64,000 bases of DNA, taken from assembly GCA_030765645.1 (NCBI GenBank), contig JAVCCE010000010.1:1-64000 (forward strand), read 5' to 3'. Below are positions 49,489 through 58,859 of the stretch, in pieces. Position 1 is the first letter of the stretch. Each line of letters opens with the position of its first letter. The DNA comes from Candidatus Hinthialibacter antarcticus. GTDB lineage: Bacteria > Hinthialibacterota > Hinthialibacteria > Hinthialibacterales > Hinthialibacteraceae. A program made the translations under genes and the position numbers. The notes below the pieces were generated by a model that was given only the letters and a program-made list of their open reading frames with translations, did no database searches and was not told where the DNA came from.

Positions 49489-50913
49489 ATGAAAAAAAGC
49501 AAACTGATTCAAACGCTGGTTCTGGTCGCGGTTCTCGCCGTGATCGCAGGCGTTTATTTTCTAGACGATCAAAATGTTAAGAAACAAGCGGAGCAGGAAG
49601 AAAAAGACAAAGAACTGTTCACGCTTGAAAAAGACGCCGTACAGTCAATCACCGTCGTCAACGCACACGGAACCTTCAAGGCCATCAAAGACGGCGACGT
49701 ATGGAAGATGACCGAACCGTTTGACGCCATCGGCGACAAAAGCCTGTGGGATAATTTGGCGAATAATTTCACCGCCAGCAAACGCCAACGGCTGATCGCG
49801 GAACAAGCGGAAGACGTTTCGGCCTTTGGGCTGAGCGCCCCGCCCATTCAAGTGACCATCGCAGGCGAAAACGACGAAAACGCGACCACGATGCTCATTG
49901 GCGACGAGGCGCCGCTGGCGGGAAAACATTACGCCCTCATTAAAGGCAGCAGCGATGTGGTCACGGTCGGCAGTAGTTTGCAATCCACCGCAGACAAGAC
50001 CTTGTTCCAGCTTCGCGATAAAGCCGTGGTCGGGTTTGAAACCGATGACGTTCAGCGCATCGAAGTGCAATGCGACCCCATCGCCTATACGGTCGAGCGC
50101 TCAGGCGACAACAAATGGGTGCTGACCGAGCCGATGCAAGGGCTGGCCGATGAATCAACCCTGCGGACCTTCTTGAACACCATCAAGGGCGCAGAAATTA
50201 AACAGTTCATCGACGAAGCCCCTGATATGTTGGCCTCGTACGGGCTGTCCGAACCCGCGACCAAAGTTGTCTTTTGGACCGGCAAACCCGGCGACCCGGC
50301 GGGATGGTCAGCGCGGGCTTTGCATCTGGGCGCTACGGGCCTGACCGAAAACATCTATGCCATGCGCGACGGCGAAAATAATGTCTTCGCCATTTCTCCC
50401 AATGAGTTTAATGACATGCCGACCTCATGGGGCGATCTACGCAAATTCAAAATTTCCAACATGCGCTCCTGGGGCGTCAAGCGTTTCTCAGTGGCGTCCG
50501 CTGGCGAGATCATTTTAGAAGCCAGCAATGAAGCGAGCGATTGGATCATCCAACAGCCCGAACAAGGCAAGGCGGATTACTCTGCGGTGTCGGATGTGGT
50601 GCGCGGAATTGTCGAATTAGAAGCGACCCGTTTTGTTGAAGGCGCAACTGCTGAGTATCATTTGGACAAGCCCGATTTGGTGATCTCGCTTTTCGGAGAA
50701 GACGGCGAAGAAGAAACCATTTTGTTATCGAATTCCGTCGGCAGCGACGACCCGTCCGTTCGCAGCATGTATTACGGTGCGCGTCAGGACCCGCTTGAAA
50801 TCTACGCGATCTCCAGCGGTGCGATCCGTTTGTTGATGGATAAAATCGGCCAGGTGAAAGTCACAAGCCCTTCAGACGAGAATGAAGTGGAAACGATTGA
50901 GGATACTCAATAA
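49489..50913 (+). CDS. DUF4340 membrane-anchored periplasmic protein
   Basis: 474 residues. A single N-terminal membrane helix (about 7-25), then repeated beta-rich modules: FTLEKDAVQSITVVNAHGTFKAIKDGDVWKMTEPF followed by LSAPPIQVTI, YTVERSGDNKWVLTEP, and LSEPATKVVF. The W-x-(M/L)-T-E-P and YGLS-x-P turns repeat as in other DUF4340 proteins. It is almost always the last gene of gldA-F-G-like operons, as here (18 bases after gldG), and may be the substrate-facing or assembly part. The gene is followed by a large inverted repeat. Confidence 0.85.
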   Translation: MKKSKLIQTLVLVAVLAVIAGVYFLDDQNVKKQAEQEEKDKELFTLEKDAVQSITVVNAHGTFKAIKDGDVWKMTEPFDAIGDKSLWDNLANNFTASKRQRLIAEQAEDVSAFGLSAPPIQVTIAGENDENATTMLIGDEAPLAGKHYALIKGSSDVVTVGSSLQSTADKTLFQLRDKAVVGFETDDVQRIEVQCDPIAYTVERSGDNKWVLTEPMQGLADESTLRTFLNTIKGAEIKQFIDEAPDMLASYGLSEPATKVVFWTGKPGDPAGWSARALHLGATGLTENIYAMRDGENNVFAISPNEFNDMPTSWGDLRKFKISNMRSWGVKRFSVASAGEIILEASNEASDWIIQQPEQGKADYSAVSDVVRGIVELEATRFVEGATAEYHLDKPDLVISLFGEDGEEETILLSNSVGSDDPSVRSMYYGARQDPLEIYAISSGAIRLLMDKIGQVKVTSPSDENEVETIEDTQ

Positions 50914-50950
50914 GTTCAAGTGATTTCATACAAGTGAAAAACGATATTTT

Positions 50951-51028
50951 GGGGAGGGCGAACCTCCTGGTGAGCCGAATCGATAGTATTACTCCTCTTC
51001 GCGGCTCGTCAGGAGACTCGCCCTCCCC
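50951..51028. repeat. 78-bp imperfect inverted repeat (likely terminator or REP-like)
   Basis: The 27-base arms GGGGAGGGCGAACCTCCTGG... and their near-complement ending in CGCCCTCCCC agree at 23 of 27 positions, around a 24-base centre. It lies between convergent genes and could terminate both. GGAGGGCGA...CTCCTG...GAGCC strings are widespread intergenic repeats in environmental bacteria, so mobility is also possible. Confidence 0.7.
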
Positions 51029-51045
51029 TCGTTTTACCTATTCGC

Positions 51046-52050
51046 CTAGTTCAATTCCCAATCTTCAACTGCGACCGGCTCTGATGCGACTGAACCCGCG
51101 TTGAGTCCGTCAGCCCCTAATCCCATCGCAGGCGAATTGGGCTGCAAGTTAAAATCGAGGTCAACGGCAAGCGTCTCTATCGTTGCGTTCACAAAAATAG
51201 GGTCAGCGTTTATTGAGGCTTGAATGTCAACCACGCCGCCTTCGGCGATCTGCACTTCGCCGTTGCTGCCTGCATCCCATAAGACGGAATTGCGAATCGT
51301 CAGATTTCCCGCAACGATATCAAAGTCATTGTTCTCTTCCCCATCGGTTGCAAGAAAGATGGAATTGGTGATAGAAATTTGCGGGCCGATATTCGGCGCG
51401 GCGTCGGGGTCGTCCACTTGAATTTGCACCAAGTTGGGATGAGAGAAAAAGTCGCAATGGTCAAGTTCAATATACGTCGTATCGCGAACATCGACTGCGT
51501 CGTTGGATGAGACGAATGGGTAGTCTGCTGTTAAAGCAAACACGCAATGCTTAATTTGCATAGGCGTCTCTGCCGAGCCGACGGTGCGCCCGCCAGTTGA
51601 TTTCAGCGCCGTGCTGCAATTAATAAACCACACGTTTTCAAAAATCACTTCTTGGTTTGACGGAGAACTAACGTCGCCTGTCCGCAAGTCGGTGGCGCGG
51701 TCGATCACGTTTATAATGGTCAGATTGCGAAACACCACACCGCCGCGAATGCTGAGCGCGCGCCCGTCGCCAGCGGGGTCATTTGAATATGTCATGAAGT
51801 CCAATACCGTCGCGTCGGCGCCCATCCCGCTGCCGGAGCCTTCAATGATGAGATTGGTATTTGCATTGAAGCGCAGTTGAACGCCCATGTCATACACGCC
51901 CGGCGCAAGTTTGAAGATCGTATCCTGCGAGCTGCCGATCAAATCTTTGAGAATTCCCGCGTCTTCGGGCACGAGTTCTTCGATGGTTTGCGCTTGAATA
52001 ACAGCGGAAAACAAGCAAATGCCAATGAATAAAAAAATGCAGCGTTTCAT
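51046..52050 (-). CDS. Secreted right-handed beta-helix protein
   Basis: 334 residues from ATG 52050 (GGGAG upstream). Signal peptide to about residue 20 (FSAVIQAQ). The rest has parallel beta-helix periodicity: TIFKLAPGVYDMG, LIIEGSGSGMGADATVLDF, VVFRNLTIINV, IFENVWFINCSTAL, IKHCVFALTADYPF and IELDHCDFFSHPN, with repeated Asn/Cys ladders. Similar folds occur in pectate-lyase-like enzymes and surface proteins; I see no catalytic Asp/Arg set that would fix an activity. It ends with VEDWELN. Convergent with the DUF4340 gene across the inverted repeat. Confidence 0.7.
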   Translation of the reverse strand: MKRCIFLFIGICLFSAVIQAQTIEELVPEDAGILKDLIGSSQDTIFKLAPGVYDMGVQLRFNANTNLIIEGSGSGMGADATVLDFMTYSNDPAGDGRALSIRGGVVFRNLTIINVIDRATDLRTGDVSSPSNQEVIFENVWFINCSTALKSTGGRTVGSAETPMQIKHCVFALTADYPFVSSNDAVDVRDTTYIELDHCDFFSHPNLVQIQVDDPDAAPNIGPQISITNSIFLATDGEENNDFDIVAGNLTIRNSVLWDAGSNGEVQIAEGGVVDIQASINADPIFVNATIETLAVDLDFNLQPNSPAMGLGADGLNAGSVASEPVAVEDWELN

Positions 52051-52128
52051 CTGTTTTCTCCCTTTGCGTCTGAGTTTCTGAGTCAAGGTTACAATCAAAA
52101 GAGGGGAATGAAAACGGGAAATTTCTAT

Positions 52129-52938
52129 CTACAACTTTGCCCCGCAATACTTGCAATGGACTGCGTCAAAATCATGTCCTTCGGCGCCGCACTCCAAACA
52201 CGCTTGCGTGGATATTTTTTTTGGATTCACGGAAATTAATTCTGCAGTGACGATTCCAGTCGGGACGGCGATCATGCCATATCCCAACACCATAATAAAC
52301 ATGGCGACCGTCTGACCGAATGGCGTCTGCGGCGAGATGTCGCCATACCCCACCGTCGTCAGCGTCACCACCGCCCAATAGACGCTGCGGGGGATGCTGG
52401 TGAATCCATTTTCTTCGCCTTCAATCAGGTGCATGAACGAACCAATAATAACGACGACAATAGCGACAGTATAAATAAACACAGCGATTTTGCGCCGACT
52501 GGCGCGCAAGGCTTTGATTAACAAATCGGCTTCACGGATGTACTGCGCTAATTTCAAAACACGGAATATCCGCAACACGCGCAAGACCCGAACCACCAGC
52601 ATAAAACGCGCGCCGGGGAGAAATTGATCGAGATAGGTCGGCAAAATTGCGATCAAATCAACGATGCCGTAAAAACTAAACGCATATCGCAACGGGCGCC
52701 CGATGCACGCCAAGCGCAAGACATACTCAACCGTAAACAAAATGGTAAACACCCACTCGGCGGCGTAGAGATAGGGGCCGTACACCTCACGAATCTCTTT
52801 TACGCTTTCGAGCATGACCGCGATCACGCTCGCCAGAATGCAAGCGATCAACACAACGTCAAACGCTTTACCGATTTTCGTATCGGCTTCAAATATAATT
52901 TCGTGGAGGCGATGGCGCCAACTGCGGTTCTCAGTCAT
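52129..52938 (-). CDS. Voltage-gated potassium channel with C-terminal zinc ribbon
   Basis: 269 residues, six membrane segments. The S4 voltage sensor carries Arg at 111, 117, 120, 123 and 126, mostly every third position (RFMLVVRVLRVLRIFRVLKL). The pore has TVGYGD at 195-200, the K+ selectivity filter, followed by S6. The cytoplasmic tail ends in a small zinc ribbon, Cys247-x-x-Cys250 and Cys262-x-x-Cys265, in place of a RCK domain. Similar zinc-ribbon tails occur in other bacterial ion channels; their job is unknown. Monocistronic by spacing. Confidence 0.9.
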   Translation of the reverse strand: MTENRSWRHRLHEIIFEADTKIGKAFDVVLIACILASVIAVMLESVKEIREVYGPYLYAAEWVFTILFTVEYVLRLACIGRPLRYAFSFYGIVDLIAILPTYLDQFLPGARFMLVVRVLRVLRIFRVLKLAQYIREADLLIKALRASRRKIAVFIYTVAIVVVIIGSFMHLIEGEENGFTSIPRSVYWAVVTLTTVGYGDISPQTPFGQTVAMFIMVLGYGMIAVPTGIVTAELISVNPKKISTQACLECGAEGHDFDAVHCKYCGAKL

Positions 52939-53139
52939 TCAATGCTCTCTATCAACTCAAACGCGTCACTTGCCATTCATCATAAAACGTAACAACCCCA
53001 AATGGGAAGCGGTAATCTTCGCATTGCCCTGATTCTATTCAGAATAACGGATAAACTAGACATACATTGATGCGATCAATACCGAATCAACCCTGTACGC
53101 ACTTTAATGCCGTACTTTTCACGGTTACAATTCAATCTC

Positions 53140-53145
53140 TATAAT
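53140..53145 (+). promoter_or_regulatory. TATAAT -10 box upstream of radical SAM gene
   Basis: TATAAT at 53140-53145, 34 bases before ATG 53179. The -35 (TTTCAC at 53117) is weak. The spacing gives a leader of about 27 bases. Confidence 0.35.
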
Positions 53146-53178
53146 TTCAGTAAACTTTATAAAAAGAGCGAATATACA

Positions 53179-55743
53179 ATGGAATTGAAGTCTGTTCAAA
53201 AACCGGTCCGTTATATTGGCAGCGAGTGGAACGCCGTCACCTCCAAACCCGAAGCCAAACTTCGCTTCGCCTTTAGTTACCCCGACGTGTATGAAGTCGG
53301 CATGTCGTTTTTGGGGCTGCAAATTCTCTATGGCCTGATGAATGAAAACCCCGACTTCTGGTGCGAGCGCGTATTTGCGCCGTGGCCTGATCTCGAAAAA
53401 CAAATTCGCGATGAAGGCTCCGTTCTCGGCACCGTCGAGAGCGGGACCGCGCTGAATGAAATGGATATCATCGGCTTTTCGCTTCAACACGAGATGCTCT
53501 ATACCAATGTATTGACCATGCTCGATCTGGGCGGCGTCCCCATGTTCGCCAAAGACCGCACGAACGCTGACCCGCTCATTATTGCGGGCGGCCCCTGCGC
53601 GTTTAATCCCATGCCGATGGTTGATTTTATCGACTGTTTTGTGGTTGGCGAAGGCGAAGACGTGATTCTCGAATTGTCGCAGCGCTATCTTGAACTCAAA
53701 GAATCCAACGCCAGCCGCGATGAGATTTTACGCGCATTTGGACGCATCGAAGGCGTGTTCGTCCCGACGCTGTATGAATATGAAACCAACCGTTTTGACG
53801 AGACATTTCCGTCTAAACCAAAATATGACGACGTGCCGGATGTTGTTCATAAACGCCTCGTCAAAGATTTTGAAACCTCTTATTATCCGACAAAACAAAT
53901 AGTGCCCAATACGCAAATTGTCCATCACCGCCTGGCGCTGGAAGTCATGCGCGGCTGCCCCGGCGGGTGCCGTTTCTGCCAGGCGGGGTACACGGACCGT
54001 CCGGTGCGAGAACGTTCGCCCGAGCGCTTGATGAAAGACGCGCAAGAAGGCCTTCGGGACACAGGCTTCAACGAAATCGGCCTGCTGTCGCTTTCAACGG
54101 CGGACTACACCCAACTGCCGAAATTATGCAGCGGCATGATTCAAGAATACTACCCGCAGCGGGTTTCGCTGTCGCTGCCTTCGTTGCGCATCGACGCCTT
54201 CCCCGCCCGCGTAACCCAGGAGATCGGCAAAGTCAGAAATTCGGGATTGACCTTCGCGCCCGAAGCGGGAACGGAACGATTGCGCTGGGCGGTCAATAAA
54301 CTCATTTATGACGCAGAGATTTACGCGAAAGTGCGCGAGTCGGTCTCGGTCAACCAAGACACGGTCAAATTTTATTTCATGGTGGGGCTGCCGACCGAAA
54401 CAGACGAAGACTTGCAGGGCATTGTTGATATGGTAAAAAATATCAAAGGGATCCTTCGCGAAAGCGGCAATAAGCGGGCGACCATTCATGTCGGTTTGTC
54501 GCCGTTCGTTCCCAAGCCGCATACCGCATACCAATGGTATGGTCAGGTAACGAAAGATGAGATCGAACGCCGCGTTCGCTTTGTCACATCGAGATTAAAA
54601 GAGCGCGGCGTCAAAACCAACTGGCATGATCCCGAAAAAAGTTTGGTCGAAGGCGCCCTGGCGCGCGGCGACGCGAAAGTCGGCCAAGCCGTAAAATTTG
54701 TCTACGACAAAGGCGCCCGCTTTGATGAGTGGGGCGAACATTTTCGCGTTGATTTATGGAAAGAAGCCTTCGAAGCCATCGGACGCCCGATTCAAGATTA
54801 CGCGGCGCGTGAGTATGAAAAAGATGACCTGTTACCGTGGGGCGCAGTCTCGATACGCATTAGTACCCGCTATCTGTGGCGCGAATGGGAAAAGACGTTC
54901 CGTGAAAAAGAGAGCCGCCACTGCGGAAATGAAATGTGCCGCGTGTGTAAAGTCTGCGACGGCGACGACGTAATTACCGTCCACGCGCCGGAGGCCGACG
55001 CCGCTCCATCTTCAAAATACAACATGGAACACGACCTCGCCAAAGAACTCAGCACCACCAAAGAAGAAGCAACGCCTGAAAGTACGGAGCGCTTCCGTTA
55101 CCGATTTCGTTTTCAGAAGATGGGGCCGATTCGCTTCGCAGGGCATCGGGATTTAATCGTGCTGTTTGATTCGATTCTACGCCGCGCAGGCGTACAACTG
55201 GCGTTTAGCGAAGGCTTTAGTCCTCACCCAAAAATTACGTACGCGTCCGCCTTGTCGGTCGGAATCGAAAGCCGGGGCGAATATGTAGAGATCATGACCG
55301 TCCGTGAATATGAGGCAGACGATTTGCCGCGACACTTAAACGGGTTCTGCCCCAGCGGCATTCAATTTGACCGGGCGGAAGCGATTGCAACGGGCCGCCC
55401 CAAAATCACGGCTGAAACCCACGCGTTTGAATTTGAATTAAATTGCACCGGCGCCGCCCCTGAACAGGAAAGCAAAATTCACGATGTCTTATCGCATCCC
55501 GAATGGCTGGAAACGCTAAACTTAATTGACGCCTCGGCGGTGGTTTCCAGCCCGGGAAATTTTGTCTTGCATTATCGCACCAAGGTCATCAACGGCGGTC
55601 AGTTCACCAAGCCCGAAGCCGTCATGACGGCGCTGTCTGAAGCCATCGCCTCAGAACTGACGTTGTTGCATATCACTCGCGCTGAGATGTACGCCTTGAC
55701 GGAATCAGGACACTATGTACCGTTAATTCAACCAACTCATTAA
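53179..55743 (+). CDS. Radical SAM protein fused to DUF2344 domain (TIGR03960 + TIGR03936 type)
   Basis: 854 residues from ATG 53179. The N-terminal B12-binding-like domain (YPDVYEVGMSFLGLQILYGLM) is followed by a radical SAM core with Cys260, Cys264 and Cys267 in RGCPGGCRFCQAG. From about 650 comes a second part with YRFRFQKMGPIRFAGHRDLIVLFDSILRRAGVQLAFSEGFSPHPKITYA, the DUF2344 domain, found separately in many bacteria. A linker region with CGNEMCRVCKVC may bind a further cluster or zinc. The pair is usually next to RNase G, as here (gap of about 20 bases), so a role in RNA or ribosome-related modification is suspected but unproven. Confidence 0.9.
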   Translation: MELKSVQKPVRYIGSEWNAVTSKPEAKLRFAFSYPDVYEVGMSFLGLQILYGLMNENPDFWCERVFAPWPDLEKQIRDEGSVLGTVESGTALNEMDIIGFSLQHEMLYTNVLTMLDLGGVPMFAKDRTNADPLIIAGGPCAFNPMPMVDFIDCFVVGEGEDVILELSQRYLELKESNASRDEILRAFGRIEGVFVPTLYEYETNRFDETFPSKPKYDDVPDVVHKRLVKDFETSYYPTKQIVPNTQIVHHRLALEVMRGCPGGCRFCQAGYTDRPVRERSPERLMKDAQEGLRDTGFNEIGLLSLSTADYTQLPKLCSGMIQEYYPQRVSLSLPSLRIDAFPARVTQEIGKVRNSGLTFAPEAGTERLRWAVNKLIYDAEIYAKVRESVSVNQDTVKFYFMVGLPTETDEDLQGIVDMVKNIKGILRESGNKRATIHVGLSPFVPKPHTAYQWYGQVTKDEIERRVRFVTSRLKERGVKTNWHDPEKSLVEGALARGDAKVGQAVKFVYDKGARFDEWGEHFRVDLWKEAFEAIGRPIQDYAAREYEKDDLLPWGAVSIRISTRYLWREWEKTFREKESRHCGNEMCRVCKVCDGDDVITVHAPEADAAPSSKYNMEHDLAKELSTTKEEATPESTERFRYRFRFQKMGPIRFAGHRDLIVLFDSILRRAGVQLAFSEGFSPHPKITYASALSVGIESRGEYVEIMTVREYEADDLPRHLNGFCPSGIQFDRAEAIATGRPKITAETHAFEFELNCTGAAPEQESKIHDVLSHPEWLETLNLIDASAVVSSPGNFVLHYRTKVINGGQFTKPEAVMTALSEAIASELTLLHITRAEMYALTESGHYVPLIQPTH

Positions 55744-55766
55744 CCAATTTGAAGTTGAAAGCCCTC

Positions 55767-57281
55767 ATGCAACGGCAAATCATTGTCAGTGCGGACGATT
55801 ATGAAGTACGAATCGCTGTACTGGAAAATTCAAAACTGGCAGAGTACGCCGTAGAGCGCCGCGATGAGAAACGCATCGTCGGCAACATCTATAAAGGCGT
55901 CGTCACGTCTATCATCCCAGGCATTGAAGCCGCGTTTATTGATATCGGCCTTGCGCGAAATGCCTTTTTATATGTTAACGATTTGTATCCCCAGATGGAT
56001 GAATTCGGCTATTTTTCCGAAGACGAGTCGGGATATGACGACGATGAGAATTCCGATGAACCCAAGCCGGAACTGCCGCCGCTTAACATCAGCGATCTGC
56101 TACAAGAACATCAGGAAATTCTCGTCCAACTCTATAAAGAACCCATCGGCGCCAAGGGCAGCCGCGTTACCACCAACATTTCTCTGCCGGGACGCTATAC
56201 CGTCTTGCTGCCCTGTACCAGCCATATCGGCGTGTCGCGCCGCATCGAAGATTTAGACAAGCGCGAAGAACTCAAAGAAACGGTTGCCGGGTTGTTGCCT
56301 GACTCAATGGGCGGCATCGTCCGCACCGCTGGTCACGACGCCAGCGAAGAGGATTTCAAAAAAGATATTGATTCGCTCTGTGAAGAATGGGAGCGCATTG
56401 ACCGCAAAAGCCAATCATCGGGCGCGCCGTCGCTGGTGCATCAAGCGCCGGGCATGGTGTATTTGTTGATCCTTGATTTAATCAGCGAAGGGATTGATGA
56501 ACTGATTGTCGACGACCCCGCGCTGTATACCGAAGTGGTTGAATATGTCAAAATGCGCGCCCCGACCACCGTTCACCGCATTACGTTTTATGACGATTCC
56601 ACCCCGGTGTTTCGCACCTATGGGCTGGAAAGCGATATCAACAATTTACGCAGCCGCAAAGTGTGGTTGAAATGCGGCGGCTATATCGTCATTGATGAAA
56701 CCGAAGCCATGACCGTCGTCGACGTGAACACCGGACGCTATCTCGGCAAACACAATCTCGAAGAAACCGTCTATAAAACCAACTTAGACGCCGCCAGCGA
56801 AATTGTCCGGCAGCTGAGGCTGCGCGACATCGGCGGCATCATCATCATTGATTTCATCGACATGAAAGAGAAAGAACATCAAGACCACCTGATGTCTCAT
56901 CTCGAAGAACACTTGGTGCGCGACCGCACCCGTACGCATTTGTATCCACTCACCGACCTCGGCTTGCTACAGATGACGCGTAAGCGCGTGCGTAAAAGTT
57001 TGAACAAATCATTGACCCAGCCCTGCCCCTATTGCAAACGCGAAGGCTCTATTCTTTCGACCGACACGATGATTGTTAAAATTTTCCGCACCTTTGAAGA
57101 AATCTGCAATGAAGAAGACGCCAAGAGCGTCACCTTGCGCGTCCATCCACGCATTGCAAAAAAAATACTCGAAGGCAAAGCCGAACAACTCGCTTCGCTC
57201 GAAGAACGCTACGGCGCCGCCTTGAAGATTCTACCGGGCGAAGACCTCCACTTTGAACAAATCGTTGAGGAAATTTCATGA
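55767..57281 (+). CDS. rng: Ribonuclease G/E family endoribonuclease
   Basis: 504 residues from ATG 55767 (TTG 55749 would add six residues). S1-like RNA-binding part: RIVGNIYKGVVTSIIPGIEAAFIDIGLARNAFLYVNDLYP, with an acidic insert (about 85-110). Catalytic DNase I-like region: VDVNTGRYLGKHNLEETVYKTNLDAASEIVRQLRLRDIGGIIIIDFIDM, with the two metal-binding Asp. The zinc link is CPYCKREG. No RNase E-type C-terminal scaffold, so RNase G by size. Processes rRNA and turns over mRNA in the cytoplasm. Its TGA overlaps the murQ ATG (ATGA). Confidence 0.9.
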   Translation: MQRQIIVSADDYEVRIAVLENSKLAEYAVERRDEKRIVGNIYKGVVTSIIPGIEAAFIDIGLARNAFLYVNDLYPQMDEFGYFSEDESGYDDDENSDEPKPELPPLNISDLLQEHQEILVQLYKEPIGAKGSRVTTNISLPGRYTVLLPCTSHIGVSRRIEDLDKREELKETVAGLLPDSMGGIVRTAGHDASEEDFKKDIDSLCEEWERIDRKSQSSGAPSLVHQAPGMVYLLILDLISEGIDELIVDDPALYTEVVEYVKMRAPTTVHRITFYDDSTPVFRTYGLESDINNLRSRKVWLKCGGYIVIDETEAMTVVDVNTGRYLGKHNLEETVYKTNLDAASEIVRQLRLRDIGGIIIIDFIDMKEKEHQDHLMSHLEEHLVRDRTRTHLYPLTDLGLLQMTRKRVRKSLNKSLTQPCPYCKREGSILSTDTMIVKIFRTFEEICNEEDAKSVTLRVHPRIAKKILEGKAEQLASLEERYGAALKILPGEDLHFEQIVEEIS

Positions 57282-58192
57282 AGCGAACGCCGGAAACGAT
57301 GGCATCGCTGTTGACTGAGCAACGCAACCCCCGTTCAGAACACATCGACAGAATGTCCACGCGCGAAATTCTACAAATCATCCATGAAGAAGATAAAATC
57401 GCCGTGCAAGCGGTTGAACAAGCGCTTCCCCAAATTGAGCAGGCGGTTGAGTTTATTGTTGCCGCATTTCAAAACGGCGGGCGTTTGTTCTATTTCGGCG
57501 CTGGAACCAGCGGGCGCCTCGGCGTGTTGGACGCGTCGGAATGTCCACCGACCTTTGGGGTCGATCCCACCATGGTACAGGGAGTCATCGCGGGTGGTTG
57601 GGACGCTCTGCGCCGCGCCGTCGAACGGGCGGAAGACAACCCCGGGGACGGCGCCAAAGCGGTCATCGAACACAACATCGGCGAGAATGACGTTGCGGTT
57701 GGAATCGCAGCCTCCGGGCTTACGCCGTTTGTGCATGGCGCGTTGGATGAAGCCAAACAACGCGGCGCCAAAACCGCATTCGTCACCTGCCACTCCAACC
57801 CCGACCACATGCCAAATGTTGATGTGGTAATTCCATTGCTGGTCGGGCCTGAAGTCGTAACCGGCTCCACACGCATGAAAGCGGGCACCGTCACCAAACT
57901 GGCGTTGAATATGCTCACCACCACCGCCATGATTCGCATTGGCAAGGTCTATCGAAACTTAATGGTTGACCTCACCGCCACCAATTTTAAACTGGAAGAT
58001 CGCTCGCGTCGAATCATTTCCATGCTGACGGATTTATCTTATGACGAGGCCGAAGCGCTCATCAAACAGGCCAACGGTCGGCTTAAAACGGCGCTGGTCA
58101 TGCACTATTTAGGCATCAGCCGCGAAGAGGCCGAACAACAAATTACGAATCGCAACGGTCGAATCCAAGATGTGATCTCAACAAACCAATGA
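57278..58192 (+). CDS. murQ: N-acetylmuramic acid 6-phosphate etherase
   Basis: 304 residues, normal length. SIS-domain enzyme that cleaves the lactyl ether of MurNAc-6-phosphate to GlcNAc-6-phosphate and lactate in cell-wall recycling. Signatures: LLTEQRNPRSEHIDRMS, GGRLFYFGAGTSGRLGVLDASECPPTFG, and GPEVVTGSTRMKAGTVTKLALNMLTT. The C-terminal helices hold the AEALIKQANGRLKTALVM motif. Overlaps the rng stop by four bases, so coupled to it; no other recycling genes (anmK, nagZ) are nearby. Confidence 0.95.
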   Translation: MKRTPETMASLLTEQRNPRSEHIDRMSTREILQIIHEEDKIAVQAVEQALPQIEQAVEFIVAAFQNGGRLFYFGAGTSGRLGVLDASECPPTFGVDPTMVQGVIAGGWDALRRAVERAEDNPGDGAKAVIEHNIGENDVAVGIAASGLTPFVHGALDEAKQRGAKTAFVTCHSNPDHMPNVDVVIPLLVGPEVVTGSTRMKAGTVTKLALNMLTTTAMIRIGKVYRNLMVDLTATNFKLEDRSRRIISMLTDLSYDEAEALIKQANGRLKTALVMHYLGISREEAEQQITNRNGRIQDVISTNQ

Positions 58193-58261
58193 ATGATTTT
58201 CCCAGGCTTCATCTCGAATCCGCATTCATTCATAATACCTAAGTTTTGCAAATTTAGGTTA

Positions 58262-58290
58262 TTGTAAAAACGAATTTCTCGTGGTATAAT
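58262..58290 (+). promoter_or_regulatory. Strong sigma70-type promoter
   Basis: TTGTAA at 58262-58267, exactly 17 bases, then TATAAT at 58285-58290. Transcription would start near 58297, about 20 bases before the ATG at 58319. The leader shows no clear ribosome-binding site. Confidence 0.7.
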
Positions 58291-58318
58291 TCTAAAACTA
58301 TTTTAATACTATTCAAAA

Positions 58319-58804
58319 ATGGACAAGAGACAATTATACAAAAACATCGCCCTGATGAAGCAGCGCATTTTTGCATTGACTGCTTGTTTGGGCTTTGGCT
58401 TAGTGGTGTTCGGAACCATCCTTGGCAATGGGATGAATTTTAATATCCTATTGAGAAATTCTATATTTGGTTTGTTGGGATTTGGCGTTCTCGGTTATTT
58501 ATGGGGTATGTACTACGAACGCGTCGTCGAGCCGGCGCTGATGGAGTCACACAGAAATGAATCCCAACGCCGTATGGAAGAGCTCAAGGGAAACCCCAAC
58601 CAACGCTTTCTTTCAGATATGAGCGTGGATGAGGTTCAACCCAATATGATTTCCATCTCTGCCGTACACAACAAGGATGGGGCTTTATTGGTGCGAGAAG
58701 GCGCTAAACTAACGGAACGTATGATTCAAAACTTGCGAGCCAACAGCATCGCATCCATCAAAGTCGAAGCGCAACATCGCCAAGTCTCAACTGATGATTA
58801 TTAA
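58319..58804 (+). CDS. Small membrane protein next to FliA-type sigma factor
   Basis: 161 residues. Two membrane helices (about 17-34 and 44-64: FALTACLGFGLVVFGTILG, IFGLLGFGVLGYLWGMYYE). A charged linker follows and a C-terminal segment VHNKDGALLVREGAKLTERMIQNLRANSIASIKVEA. That last pattern (G-x-LL-x-x-G-x-x-LT-x-x-x-x-x-L) resembles the small domain seen before HD-GYP regions and in flagellar-associated proteins. Function unknown. It has its own promoter and lies 55 bases before the sigma factor, so the two may be cotranscribed. Confidence 0.65.
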   Translation: MDKRQLYKNIALMKQRIFALTACLGFGLVVFGTILGNGMNFNILLRNSIFGLLGFGVLGYLWGMYYERVVEPALMESHRNESQRRMEELKGNPNQRFLSDMSVDEVQPNMISISAVHNKDGALLVREGAKLTERMIQNLRANSIASIKVEAQHRQVSTDDY

Positions 58805-58859
58805 ACAAATTGTTGTACACTAGATGTTGTTGAACTGAACGCTGAATTAGGATCCGCCG

